11,691 bases of DNA from Euperipatoides rowelli (GCA_003024985.2 PXIH01S0002724.1), one strand, 5' to 3'. Shown: positions 1-8,775, counted from the first letter of the stretch. Numbers and translations: made by a program. The notes: generated by a model from the letters alone, not told the origin.

Positions 1-97
1 AAAAAAAAAACACAGCCTGTGTCTAAAATGCACACGCACTCATGCTCTGTAATGGAGGTAAGCGGATGTTAATTATCTCAAACTCGGATGTTCTCGG

Positions 98-133
98 TCA
101 GTTCTCCATGACGTAGTGGTCGTTCTCCGAGCT
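98..133 (-). CDS. Possible 3'-terminal coding exon (11 codons and stop), unidentified protein
   Basis: Read on the minus strand, this stretch encodes SSENDHYVMEN followed by TGA. All eleven codons end in G or C, which stands out in a window this AT-rich. Immediately upstream (minus strand, about 134-152) is a pyrimidine-leaning tract ending in GCAG, which would serve as a splice acceptor in phase 0. The frame also stays open upstream through about 17 more codons to an in-frame TAA, so the acceptor is plausible but not required. The two alternative frames have mixed third positions. I do not recognise the protein; the tail resembles an acidic C-terminus with a Tyr-Val-Met motif, but no function can be assigned. 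No other exon of the same gene was found in the window, so any intron would extend right and upstream exons would lie outside or be unrecognised. Chance remains possible in so short a stretch. Confidence 0.3.
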   Translation of the reverse strand, partial: SSENDHYVMEN

Positions 134-180
134 CTGCTCAGAGAAAATTAACATACGCAGCCTGGCTGATCCATGGAACA

Positions 181-611
181 GTTCTTAAATAGAAACGATG
201 AAATTTTAACTACAAATAACTTATATCAAACAAAGACTTTTTATTGTACATAAAACATAATTAAATTAAATCTGAATTCAGATTAACTGACAATTAATTA
301 CAAATAACTTTACTTTGTACTATAAATGACAACGATATTACAATTTTGATAACATTTTAGCACTAGATCCCTGTAACAAGCATGATGAACCAATACCTGT
401 GACATGCTAGAGTGACATCACCCTAAAGAGATGACCAGTTTGGGTTTAGTACCTTTAAAAAAATGAATTTAAATACATTTTATTTTTATAACAATGTCAG
501 TTCTGTCATAGTGGGATATTTTTATTGTTTTTGTATTGATATTATGTCAGATTTTTTGATAATTTCTGTAACACTTCAATGGTTTATTCTACATTGTTTA
601 ATATTGAAATT
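181..611. other. Unassigned AT-rich intergenic or intronic sequence
   Basis: No coding frame, RNA gene or clear repeat family is visible. A short direct repeat, TACAAATAACTT, occurs near 211 and 299. If the exon at 98-133 is real, this would be intron sequence of that gene. Confidence 0.5.
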
Positions 612-1097
612 ATAACAAAAAGAAGTAGTACACAAACAACAGCATGCTCATTTATATTAAAAAGATTTTTATTCCTTATAAAAAAAAAAACCAATATAAT
701 CAAAAAAGTGTTGAGACATCATGATAATCTTTCATAATAATAGCTTGATCATCGGAAATTAAACTTCACAAGGATAAATATTTGGAATCAAATTACTTTT
801 TTCAAATTTGATGACAGAAGTTGAAAACCTATTAATTTCTTATTTAGAGTGTTTTTTTTTTATTTTCAATAAAATATTTTTTTTTTTATTTTAATGAAAA
901 AAAAAAAAACTTTAAATATGAAATTAATAGGTATCCAACTTCTGTCATCAAATTTGAAATAGTATTTTGATTCCAAATATTTATCTTTGTGATGCCTACT
1001 GTCTGATGATCAACCTATTATTGAGAAAGACTTCACAATGTCTTTTTAATATAACAGAGTGCACTGTTGTTTGTGTTGGCCTACTTCTTTTTATTAA
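612..1097. mobile_element. Long inverted-repeat (foldback / MITE-like) element
   Basis: The left arm, about 612-875, and the right arm, about 888-1097, are reverse complements over most of their length. Good matches include AAAAAGAAGTA with TACTTCTTTTT at the outer ends, ACAAACAACAG with CTGTTGTTTGT, GATAAATATTTGGAATCAAA with its complement, and CAAATTTGATGACAGAAGTT with its complement. The centre is nearly perfect: TTTTCAATAAAAT (863-875), a loop of one A and T residues, and ATTTTAATGAAAA (888-900). The left arm has an extra AT-rich stretch of roughly 55 bases around 665-720. No coding capacity is present and no convincing target-site duplication was found. The structure fits a non-autonomous foldback DNA transposon or MITE; a local inverted duplication is the alternative. 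The arms have diverged, so the element is not recent. Confidence 0.8.
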
Positions 1098-1965
1098 CCA
1101 TTTCCGGACAGCATTTGGATGTTTCTACATTTCATTGAAATTGTAGTTTATTTCCATTATTATCAGAAAACAGAGTTTTTCTGGTAAAAAATTACATTTG
1201 GAAACATTAGATTGCAGTAGCAGTAGCTGTTATGTTAAATAATGCCAATCTTTACATGAATTAAGTTGTATTTACGATATAATTAGAATTGATTTGTTTA
1301 TAAATCAAATTGTGAAAGGTAAATGCATGACATAAAAGTAGGCTACCTTATATAAAATTTAAAGTTTTGCTTTAAAAAAGTAGAAATAAATAATAATTTG
1401 TATTATAATGAAAGATTAGTCAAATACAAGCATCTTGTTTATGTTTCATTATTACCATTTCTATTTTATTCTAGTTGGCTTAATAAGTAAAAATAGAGAT
1501 TCTATCAAGTTCTATGTTTTCCAATATTCATAATATTCATTTCAATATGGGGTTTGTTGCTATCTCCTGAACCATTTATCACATCAACTTGGGGTTTTCA
1601 TCATTTAACTCAGACTGTTTTGGATAGTTAAAATATTTATAGGTTATAAACTTCTAAAATATAAGAATTTATAGCACCTGCCTACTACAGAGACAAAACA
1701 TATAATACATAGACCAATAGTGACAATTTAAAAAAAGTTAATATTTTATGAAAAACAAGCCAATCCCATCTTTCTATAATATTTAGTTCTCATTTTCAGT
1801 GTTTAAATCAATTAACACACCTGTCTGAAAACATGTAACAATAACTTATTTATATCATATTTCTATTGTTATAAATTAGAGCTTTAAATCTAAAATTCTT
1901 ATTTTTTATCCAAATATGATACAGTTTTTTAAAAAAACCGTACTGCCATGAAATACAAAACTACC
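1098..1965. other. Unassigned AT-rich non-coding sequence
   Basis: No gene, RNA or repeat family recognised. The patch at about 1552-1630 is somewhat less AT-rich and could be an old repeat remnant, but nothing in it is diagnostic. Confidence 0.5.
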
Positions 1966-1969
1966 TAGT

Positions 1970-2400
1970 GTACAAAAAGTGGTTCCAGGAACACAAGGTG
2001 ACATTTGGAACTGTAAATTCTATCATCTTGAAACAATTTGGATGGGCTAGAAATACAACAGTAATCAGAAGTGACAAATAAGAAGTGGAAGTCTGCCACT
2101 TTGAAAAAGACACGTACTGAAAATGTCCATCTAAAACTGGAACCATAAGTGCCACCATCTTGGAAAAGACCTCAAAAAAGCCAGAAATGAAAAAAAAAAA
2201 CCATAAGTGACTAATACGAACTGGAAGTGGCTTAAACAGGAATGGGAAAAATTCCAACGTAAACCGAAATATGGGTATATAAACCTCTAATACCTTTAAA
2301 ACCTGGAGACGGAAGTTAGCCATCTTGGACTGGAAGTGACCTTTGACCTAGATTGTCCCAGAAATGGGTAAAGTCTAAACCAGAAGTGACATCATTATGT
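1970..2400. repeat. Decayed dispersed-motif repeat (GGAAGTGAC / CATCTTGGA)
   Basis: Variants of a core resembling AACYRGAAGTGRC recur irregularly, near 2069, 2083, 2144, 2200, 2222, 2310, 2330 and 2382. Several are followed by forms of CCATCTTGGA (near 2023, 2154, 2320). Spacing is uneven, so this is not a clean tandem array; it looks like an old tandem or composite repeat broken up by mutation. The minus-strand open frame across 1961-2323 encodes a Phe-rich sequence with no recognisable domain, and I regard it as fortuitous. The family is not identified. Confidence 0.5.
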
Positions 2401-2403
2401 GAT

Positions 2404-2474
2404 GAAGGAAGAAAGAAAAGTAAGAAGAAAAAAAGAGTCATAATATGACTTTTCTTTCTTTTCTTTCTAGCTTC
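2404..2474. repeat. Purine/pyrimidine inverted repeat (imperfect hairpin)
   Basis: A GAAGGAAGAAAGAAAAG-type purine tract is followed by GTCATAATATGAC, itself a near-palindrome, and then by a TTTTCTTTCTTTTCTTTCT pyrimidine tract ending in CTTC. The two sides pair imperfectly over roughly 30 bases. It sits at the right edge of the decayed motif repeat and may be part of it. Confidence 0.6.
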
Positions 2475-2572
2475 AACACATAATGGAAAATTATATATTT
2501 TCAATTTCGCCCAAATGGAAAAATATTGTTGCCCATGGTTGTTCTAAACACTCAATAATTTAAATTTAATCA

Positions 2573-2574
<2 letters not shown>

Positions 2575-2634
<60 letters not shown>
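2575..2634. repeat. (TAA)20 microsatellite
   Basis: Twenty perfect TAA units in a row. The lack of interruptions suggests a young and probably length-polymorphic locus. Confidence 0.97.
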
Positions 2635-2636
<2 letters not shown>

Positions 2637-2639
2637 CAA

Positions 2640-3513
2640 ATATGTTTATAGTTTAACTTTTGAATAATAAAGGTAAAATAAATAGAGTAAATATCAAATT
2701 TTTAAAATTAATATTGCTATAAATTTTTAATTAAAAAAAAAAATGAGGGGGAGGGGGGTTAGCATCTAAGTTTTAAAACCATTGGGGTAGGGGTACCAAT
2801 AAGTTTACCAAAAATAACTGAAAACACATAAAAGTGAAGATTAATAGAAATACAAATATACATTATTTAAACTTAATTCAGTTCAAAGCATAATAATAGT
2901 CATGATCCAAAAAAGGAATCACCCAAATATTTGTAGTAAAGCAAAACTCCCCCATCCTTTTGTTATTTGCATATTAATGATGATTTTTGGAATTATATAT
3001 AAAAAAACAAATTAGGACTGATTTTTTTGTTTTTACATCGATTGAATAATAAAATAGTTGATTTAAAATTCCATTATTTTAGTTTTATAAATTTTTATTT
3101 TAAAGTTTGATTTTTCATTTGTCTGATTGAAAGTACAGAATCATAACTTTGGCTTAAATTTACATAAATAGAATAAATGAACTGTCTAGACAGAGAATTA
3201 AAGGCAATTATTTCTTAATATTTAAAATGTATAATATTCCTTTCAATTAACTTAGTACTTTAAGAATTTTAGCCAATGGCAAAAAAATATCTGGCTAAAT
3301 AAAGAAAAGAAAATTAGAGGTATCTGTCAAGATTTGACTTTAGTAAGGAATATAATGTTTCAAGACTATGGATGCAAAATGAATCTTCCTAAGCATTTTG
3401 CAAAGAAAAAGGTGATAAAATTATTTTAATCAGAGGGAAAGATGATTTCAAGATTATTTTGTTTAGTTGTTGATTATATTTTAGTCTGTTTTTTTTTCTC
3501 CTTTAAGTCACCA
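2640..3513. other. Unassigned AT-rich sequence with a G-run cluster
   Basis: No gene or known repeat is recognised. At about 2744-2794 there are four G runs of four or more: two close together in GAGGGGGAGGGGGG and two in TTGGGGTAGGGG, with a long A/T-rich spacer. Otherwise it is low-complexity A/T sequence. Confidence 0.5.
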
Positions 3514-4208
3514 TATAATAATGAATAGAGTGATAATGAATAGAACACTAATGAATAGAATGCTAATGAATAGAACGCTAATGAATAGAATGTTCATGAA
3601 TGCTAATGAATAGAATGCCAATGAATAGAACGCTAATGAATAGAACGCTAATCAATACAACGCTAATGAATAGAACAATAATCAATAGAACGTTAATGAA
3701 TAGAGCGATAATGAATTGGACGATAATGAATAGGACGATAATGAATTGGAGGATAATGAATAGGACGATAATGAATAGGATGATTACGAATAAGAAGATA
3801 ATGAATAGGATGATAATGAATCAGATGATAATGAATAGGGCGATAATGAATAGGTCGATAATGAATAGACTGATAATGAATAGGACAATAATGAATAGGA
3901 TGATAATGAATAGGACAATAGTGAATAGAATGATAAGGAATAGGATGATAATGAATAGGACGATAATGAATAGGACAATAATGAATAGATGACAATGAAT
4001 AGTACAATAATTAATAGGACAATAATGAAAAGAATAATGAATAGGATAATGAATATGAAGATAATGAATAGGAGGATAATGAATAGGATGATAATGAATA
4101 GGACAATAATGAATAAGATGATAATGAATAGAATGATAATGAATAAATGATAATGAATAGAATGATAATGAATAGAATGATAATGAATAGAATGATAATG
4201 AATAGAAT
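3514..4208. repeat. 15-bp minisatellite array, about 46 units
   Basis: Tandem copies of a unit close to GATAATGAATAGRAY. Copies in the left block (about 3540-3700) mostly read CTAATGAATAGAACG. The middle block (about 3700-3980) mostly reads GATAATGAATAGGAC. The right block (about 4100-4208) is nearly uniform AATGATAATGAATAG. Shortened units occur near 3591-3605, 3986-4000 and 4028-4062. Because 15 is a multiple of three, stop-free frames persist: one plus-strand frame reads Met-Asn-Arg-x-Ile and all three minus-strand frames are largely open (Tyr-Ser-Leu-Ser-x, Ile-His-Tyr-x-x, Phe-Ile-Ile-x-Leu). The frames of 100-160 residues here are therefore not evidence of genes. An N follows directly at 4209. 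Confidence 0.95.
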
Positions 4209-4216
4209 NTATAATT

Positions 4217-4281
4217 TTAAAACTTGGGGCCCATAATATTTTTTTTGCACCGGGGCCCATTACACATTTGTTCCGCTACTG
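4217..4281 (-). mobile_element. hAT-like transposon terminus (fragment)
   Basis: Read on the minus strand from 4281, the sequence begins CAGTAGCGGAAC and contains GGGCCCCGGTGCAA and then a second GGGCCCC. A CAGTGGCGKA start followed by repeated GGGCCCC is, from general knowledge, a style of terminus seen in non-autonomous hAT-type elements of animals. The eight bases outside the end (GGTTAAAG, 4282-4289) would be one copy of the target-site duplication. The opposite end is not visible, and the element runs into the minisatellite and an N within 10 bases, so its body cannot be followed. The superfamily call rests on terminal sequence only. Confidence 0.45.
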
Positions 4282-4340
4282 GGTTAAAGCCTCACATACA
4301 TATAGGAAAACTGACCAAACATAGCATTTTAACATCAAAT
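4282..4340 (-). pseudogene. LINE reverse-transcriptase fragment (ORF2, before the C-terminal region)
   Basis: The minus strand from 4335 reads MLKCYVWSVFLYVCEALTQ and then a stop at the abutting hAT-like end. This matches the conserved pattern of many metazoan LINE ORF2 proteins after the reverse-transcriptase core (LKxYVWSxLLYGCETWTL). The nucleotides align closely with 7139-7174: both contain GACCAAACATAG and TTTTAACATC. The two fragments therefore belong to the same LINE family. The match stops exactly where CAGTAGCGG begins, which fits interruption by an insertion. Upstream LINE sequence may continue weakly towards 4400 but is too decayed to delimit. Confidence 0.65.
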
Positions 4341-4968
4341 ATTGAGACAGAATAAGATTGATATGAAATCTGACAAAGGGTTCAATTATAACTCTCTATT
4401 TGGAGAGCATCTAGAGATATTAAAATCTACCAAAAATGTGGATTTCATTTAATAATGGAAGAAAAGACTCATGTTAAAAGTAATCAAATAGTAACTAGCT
4501 TTATCTGGGGAAGTAAGTTCACTGCTATAAAACAGTATTTAGTTTTGGATGATTGAATATATTAATTTGCTATGCAGTTTTTATGTAATAGCAATATGTA
4601 AACCTCCCCCCCCCCCCCACCTTGAGTTATGATCTCTAAAGAGGTAACACAGTTCTGAGAAACCATGTTTCTGTTAGAACTATAATTGTCTGAAAAAAAT
4701 CAATATGATACAAAATACGAGTATACAAATTGTTAAATTTACATTATTTAGCCCCTATGGGCCTATTACATTTATATAAAATAAATGTGATCTTGCGAAT
4801 GAGCGAGTTTGGGTAATGAAATCGAGATTTGTCTTTACCATCTGCTTGTTTTTGAAGTGATAGAAGCTAATAATAAAATGTTAATCTATATTTTAAAAAT
4901 ATATTGTTCGATTTATTTATCAACTACAGGAAATGATTTCATAATATTCATAATAATAATAAAAAATA
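4341..4968. other. Unassigned sequence between the two minisatellite arrays
   Basis: It contains a homopolymer of thirteen C (4606-4618). No gene or clear repeat beyond the neighbouring LINE fragment is recognised. An N at 4969 marks its right edge. Confidence 0.5.
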
Positions 4969-4969
4969 N

Positions 4970-5137
4970 GAATGACAATGAATAGACTGATAATGAATAG
5001 AGCAATAATGAATAGAACGTTAATGAATAGAACGATAATGAATAAATTGATAATGAATAGATCGATAATGAATAGAATGATAATGAATAGAATGATAATG
5101 AATAGAACAATAATGAATAGAATGATAATGAATAAAA
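4970..5137. repeat. Second 15-bp minisatellite array, about 11 units
   Basis: Same unit as 3514-4208. The right half is dominated by AATGATAATGAATAG, which is also the dominant variant at the right end of the first array. The array begins one base after an N. The plus-strand Met-Asn-Arg-x-Ile frame and the minus-strand open frames are by-products of the period. Confidence 0.95.
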
Positions 5138-6540
5138 CAGCAACCAATTTTTTTTTTATTGTCCAACCTAGAAATGTTCACATTTAATGATGTTGAGAGA
5201 AATGAAATGTGCAAATGAGTTTGATACTTAAAGTGATTTCTCAAGTTTCATTTATGCTTCTACGCATTTATTTCATTGCGTAAAAATGGATTGCTTTTCA
5301 TAAAATTGTGTGCACAGCTCAGGCAGGCGTGCACAATTAAAGAAATTACATTGAAAAAAATGAACTTTTATACACATGTACCCATTTATTCTTTCTTGTT
5401 AGCCATTGAACCAATCATGTCTTAGTTTTCTAAGTAGAGGGCAGCACACTGTTGTTTTTGTCCCAATTGATTTGTTTGAAAACATTGTATTTGAAAATGG
5501 ATTTTCATAAAACAGTAAATAAGTAAAAATGTTTTACATAATACTAGACGTTTATTGAAATTCATTTTGGTACTTAAAACTAAAACTATAGCAACTGTTG
5601 GAAATAAGAAAGGGAATATGATTGGCTATTGTATAGAGAAATTTCATTGATTACAGACCCATCCTGCAGAAAACTATGAACAAATTTAAGCACACATCTA
5701 CATTTACAAGATGGATAAAAACAGATGGGAGACCTCCTCCTTAAATGTATAAATGAGCCTTAATTCTATGATGCAGAAACATTCCTGTAGGTGGTGCTTC
5801 CATGCTTATTAATTTACAGCATCATAAAAGCAACCAAATCAAATAGCTAGAGGGTTGAGTGAGAGATGGGTTTGATATGTAACAACCTCTACAGGCAAAA
5901 ATTAAGAAAGAATATTTTTAACTTAGTAAGTTAACATGTTTTGTTAGTATTAGACTATTGAAAAATAAAATAAAAATGTAAATTGAAAGCATTATCCTAG
6001 TATATTATTTCGATTGACATGTTAAATATATTTTTTTCTTATTTTTATATTTGAATTTTATTATGCCACAACAGCTTATGTGCTTATTTAGCGGATCATT
6101 TAATTTAATTTTTAACTTTTTTTTGTTGCTTACAGGCGATTTTTAAAAAAGCAAAGCTGGTGAATTAAAAAAGATGGGTGTAAATCTAACGTAGAAATTT
6201 CATTAAAAGTTACACATCCCATAATTTCCATCTATTTACTGACACACAAGATCTTCTTATTAGTTCATTAATTCACAAAGAAAAACTTAGACATTCCAAT
6301 TAAAAATAATGGATAACATTTGTGTATATTATATTTTATAAAATTGGGCTAATTTAAAGGAAAGTGTAAAGCTGTATTAAGTAAAAAAAAAATTGCTTTC
6401 CACATTGACAATACTAAATTATTACGAAGAAAAAAAGAAGAAAAAGGAACAAAAATACTAATAAGTAAATCATCAATAGCAGAGCAATAATTATTTAAAA
6501 AGACAGCCTATTCTCATGACATGTTTTGTATTTGTTAAAT
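5138..6540. other. Unassigned AT-rich sequence with two small palindromes
   Basis: No coding frame or known repeat is recognised. Two compact inverted repeats lie close together: TACGCA...TGCGTA at 5261-5282 and AATTGTGTGCAC...GTGCACAATT at about 5304-5338. The stretch at 5600-5900 is slightly less AT-rich but gives no coding pattern. Confidence 0.5.
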
Positions 6541-6640
6541 TAGTACTTCTCAGAGTGAGGACCATGACTCCCCAGGGAGCCGTGAAGCTTTAGTTAGGGA
6601 GCCATGATGCAATATCATAATTTTTTTTAAATATTTTCTA
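6541..6640 (+). mobile_element. Probable hAT-type transposon end (fragment)
   Basis: The segment starts TAGTACTTCTCAGAGTGAGG and continues with GACTCCCCAGGGAGCCGTGAAG and a second AGGGAGCCATGATG. This follows the layout of many animal hAT-type termini: CAGTGGTTCTCAAA, then GGGGxCGxGACCCC, then repeated GGGGxCCGxGA. It differs from that layout at many positions. No matching opposite end was found, because the candidate right side (6840-6900) is better explained as LINE coding sequence. No target-site duplication could be defined. The call rests on layout and recalled consensus only. Confidence 0.4.
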
Positions 6641-6832
6641 GTGAATCGTATAATTTACTTTCACTGCTGTAGTCACCGATATTCACAATACTAGATGAAT
6701 AAAATCTATTAGATATTTCTTTACGGTACTTCAAAATATTAGTTTTACAACTTCTGCATCTAGTATAATGTATCCAATATTTTAAAAATTAATACTTATA
6801 ATAAAAACTATTGTTTACATTAAAAAAAAATA
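6641..6832. other. AT-rich sequence between a hAT-like end and a LINE pseudogene
   Basis: No features recognised. Part of it may be 3' untranslated sequence of the minus-strand LINE, or the body of the hAT-like element. Confidence 0.4.
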
Positions 6833-7183
6833 TTAAGCGTGTTCTCTGAGGTGGAGGTTTGCATTCAATGTTCATGGGTCACCAAAGGTTTCTATCTTGA
6901 GCTCTTTATTTAATATAGAGAATTGTCTGCCATTAGCCCAGTCATTAAGATCATCCAATCATTCTCTTCTATGTCTTCATCTTCTTTTTCCCTTTCTGTC
7001 ATTCCTTCAAGTGCTGTTATTAGTCTAACTCCTGCAAATCTTTTCAAAACATGCCCAACATAGTTCCATTTCTTCTTCTTTACTTCTTCAAAAAGACTAT
7101 AAACCCCTCACCATCTTTTGCACACTTCCTCATTTCCGATATAAGAAAATTGACCAAACATAGAATTTTAACATCTTCAATTT
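6833..7183 (-). pseudogene. LINE ORF2 C-terminal pseudogene (frameshifted, internally deleted)
   Basis: On the minus strand, conserved pieces of a metazoan LINE ORF2 C-terminus appear in the expected order but in different frames. They are MLKFYVWSIFLY (from 7174), NEEVCKRW-stop-GVYSLFEEV (from about 7134), KWNYVGHVLKR (from about 7071), ALEGMTERE (from about 7014), LDDLNDWANGR (from about 6958), AQDRNLW (from 6903) and NANLHLREHA-stop (ending 6833). The matching family pattern runs LKxYVWSxLLYGCETW, TNEEVLxR, LGHVLR, LEG, WLDDLxxW, AQDRxxWR, NANLHLRHGT-stop. The tract that should separate YVWSxLLY from NEEV, tens of residues including CETW, is missing. There is an in-frame stop after NEEVCKRW and at least two frameshifts. 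The element is dead. Its LINE clade cannot be settled by eye. It is the same family as 4282-4340. Confidence 0.8.
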
Positions 7184-7870
7184 TAAATGTTTGTTAACTT
7201 TTCTTCTTAGAAGTTCTTTTTGTTTTATGCTGGAAATAAATATTTGTAACAATAAAAACATGTAGTGTACAAATGCAGCTTTGCGCTTACCAAACAAAAG
7301 CAATCATGTTATTGTCAACAACATTTCTATATCCAAATGCAGTTTTTCTTATGAATATTCAATACATTTTAAGTTCGCTTTAATTATTTTTCATTATATT
7401 TGTTTTTATAAGACAAATGTTAATAAAATATATTTTTCCTAATAAAAAAAGGAAGGCTCTGCCACCACAGTACAATTTATCACGTAAATACGCAACCAAA
7501 CATTTACCCTAAGAAGTGGACTTAATGGCCGCCTAATGTCTACCACAGTAAAATTTGTTATAATACGTTTTATGTGTTATAATGATGCATTTCTAAGATG
7601 AAAATAACAGATTTGAAAAGCCCTTTCTTATAATTTATAGTCTATCGATATATTTTAGACCTGTACTAACTTATATTAAAAAGAAAAGAAAAAAAAAAGC
7701 TAGATTATTTCGGTACAAAAACCTATAAGAACTTAGAGGAGCAGCATGAAAATCGTCTCAATTATATACGTTATTAATGTTTTCACNTGGGTTAAATTAT
7801 GTTATTAATATTTGGACATGAATAAATTTTTTTTTCATGATCCAGAAGTAAAAAATATTCCTTTTTATAG
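7184..7870. other. Unassigned sequence with a short direct repeat
   Basis: ACCACAGTAMAATTTRTYA followed by AATACG occurs at about 7464-7492 and again at about 7541-7567, roughly 78 bases apart. It may be the remains of a tandem duplication or of a longer repeat. An N lies at 7787. No gene is recognised. Confidence 0.5.
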
Positions 7871-8775
7871 ATTCACTACAGTGGAAGAAAAAAAAATATT
7901 TAGCATTTTTAGTTTTAAATTTAGCACATAAGCACAATGAACACAGTACCATTTCCTTATCAATTTGTGGATTTTTCTAATTTTCCTATAGAAGATAGGA
8001 GAGGTTGGTTGGAACATTGAGATGCAGAAATTATCTTTCTTTAGATAATTTCTATTAACCATAGTGGTTAAAAAGAAATTGTAACATGGTCTGACTAGTT
8101 GTCATTTTTGAGAAATTTCCACCATATTGTTTTTTTATTTGTGAATAAAAATTTGAAAAAATTTTTCCATGTTGAATATGGTTGTGTCATATATTATTTT
8201 ATATGTTTTCAGGTATACTGAGTTCAATAAAATAATAAAAAATGGGATAGGGACAAAGGAAATTTATTGACTAGTAACAAACCAAAAAAAATAAAAAAAT
8301 AATAATATTGGAAATATTTTTGATTAGGTTTACAGGTGTCATAAAATATTCATCAAAACTTTCTATACAACAAAATGTAAAATAAATAAAGTAGTTTTGC
8401 ATTTTTTTTTGTATTATTTCAATGATAAATTGGAATATGTCTTGAAATCAGGAAATTTTAACTTGCAAGTGTGATATAAACACTAACACACATGTCCCAT
8501 TTTTTGATGCCTTTTTTTGAACTTAGCATACCTTAACTCATATAAAATGATATAAGACACATCATATTGAATATTAAGAAGTTTTTAAATTTTTTTCCAC
8601 AAAATTCCAATATGGTAGAAATTTCTCAAAAATGATAACTAGTTAGATCATGTGACATATTCTTTTTTTTTTACCCACTATGGCTAGTGGAACCCTCAAA
8701 GTTTTACCCGACCTCTCCTAGCTGCTAGACTAAATAGCAAATGTACAGAATTTATATTTTTTTTTTCACTACAAT
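7871..8775. mobile_element. Large foldback / MITE-like element with Tc1/mariner-like start
   Basis: The left arm, about 7871-8255, and the right arm, about 8492-8775, are reverse complements with gaps. Matched blocks run from outside in: TAGTG plus a run of A at both outer ends; AGGAGAGGT (left 7995) with its complement ACCTCTCCT (right 8709); CATAGTGG with CCACTATG; ACTAGTTGTCATTTTTGAG with its near-complement near 8625; the TTTTATATG region with CATATAAAA; and AATGGGATAGGGACA with TGTCCCATTTTTT near the loop. The loop is about 240 bases of AT-rich sequence. The left boundary reads TA|CAGTGGAAG, the form of a Tc1/mariner-type end next to a TA target. The right end is CACTACAAT and matches only loosely. 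The left arm contains about 100 bases lacking on the right. A 65-residue minus-strand frame in the left arm has no recognisable domain and is not a gene. Confidence 0.75.
8056..8072. repeat. Short palindrome inside foldback arm
   Basis: TTAACCATAGTGGTTAA is a near-perfect palindrome. The equivalent site in the opposite arm (about 8676-8691) is also palindromic (CCACTATGGCTAGTGG), although its sequence differs. The arm therefore preserves the dyad as well as the arm-to-arm pairing. Confidence 0.7.

Noticed and set aside
1961-2504. Two minus-strand open frames (120 and 62 residues), rich in Phe
   Set aside because: They read through decayed repeat motifs and a purine/pyrimidine hairpin; the composition follows the base bias and no domain is visible.
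3600-4260. Open frames of 79-158 residues on both strands across the minisatellite
   Set aside because: They result from a 15-bp unit that is stop-free in several frames. Products are pure short-period repeats, and frames overlap on both strands.
4913-5244. Open frames across the second minisatellite
   Set aside because: Same cause: period divisible by three, no domain, both strands open.
6840-6900. Opposite end of the hAT-like element at 6541 (CATGGGTCACCAAAGG)
   Set aside because: The minus strand here reads AQDRNLW and NANLHLREHA-stop in the right order for a LINE ORF2 terminus, which explains it better.
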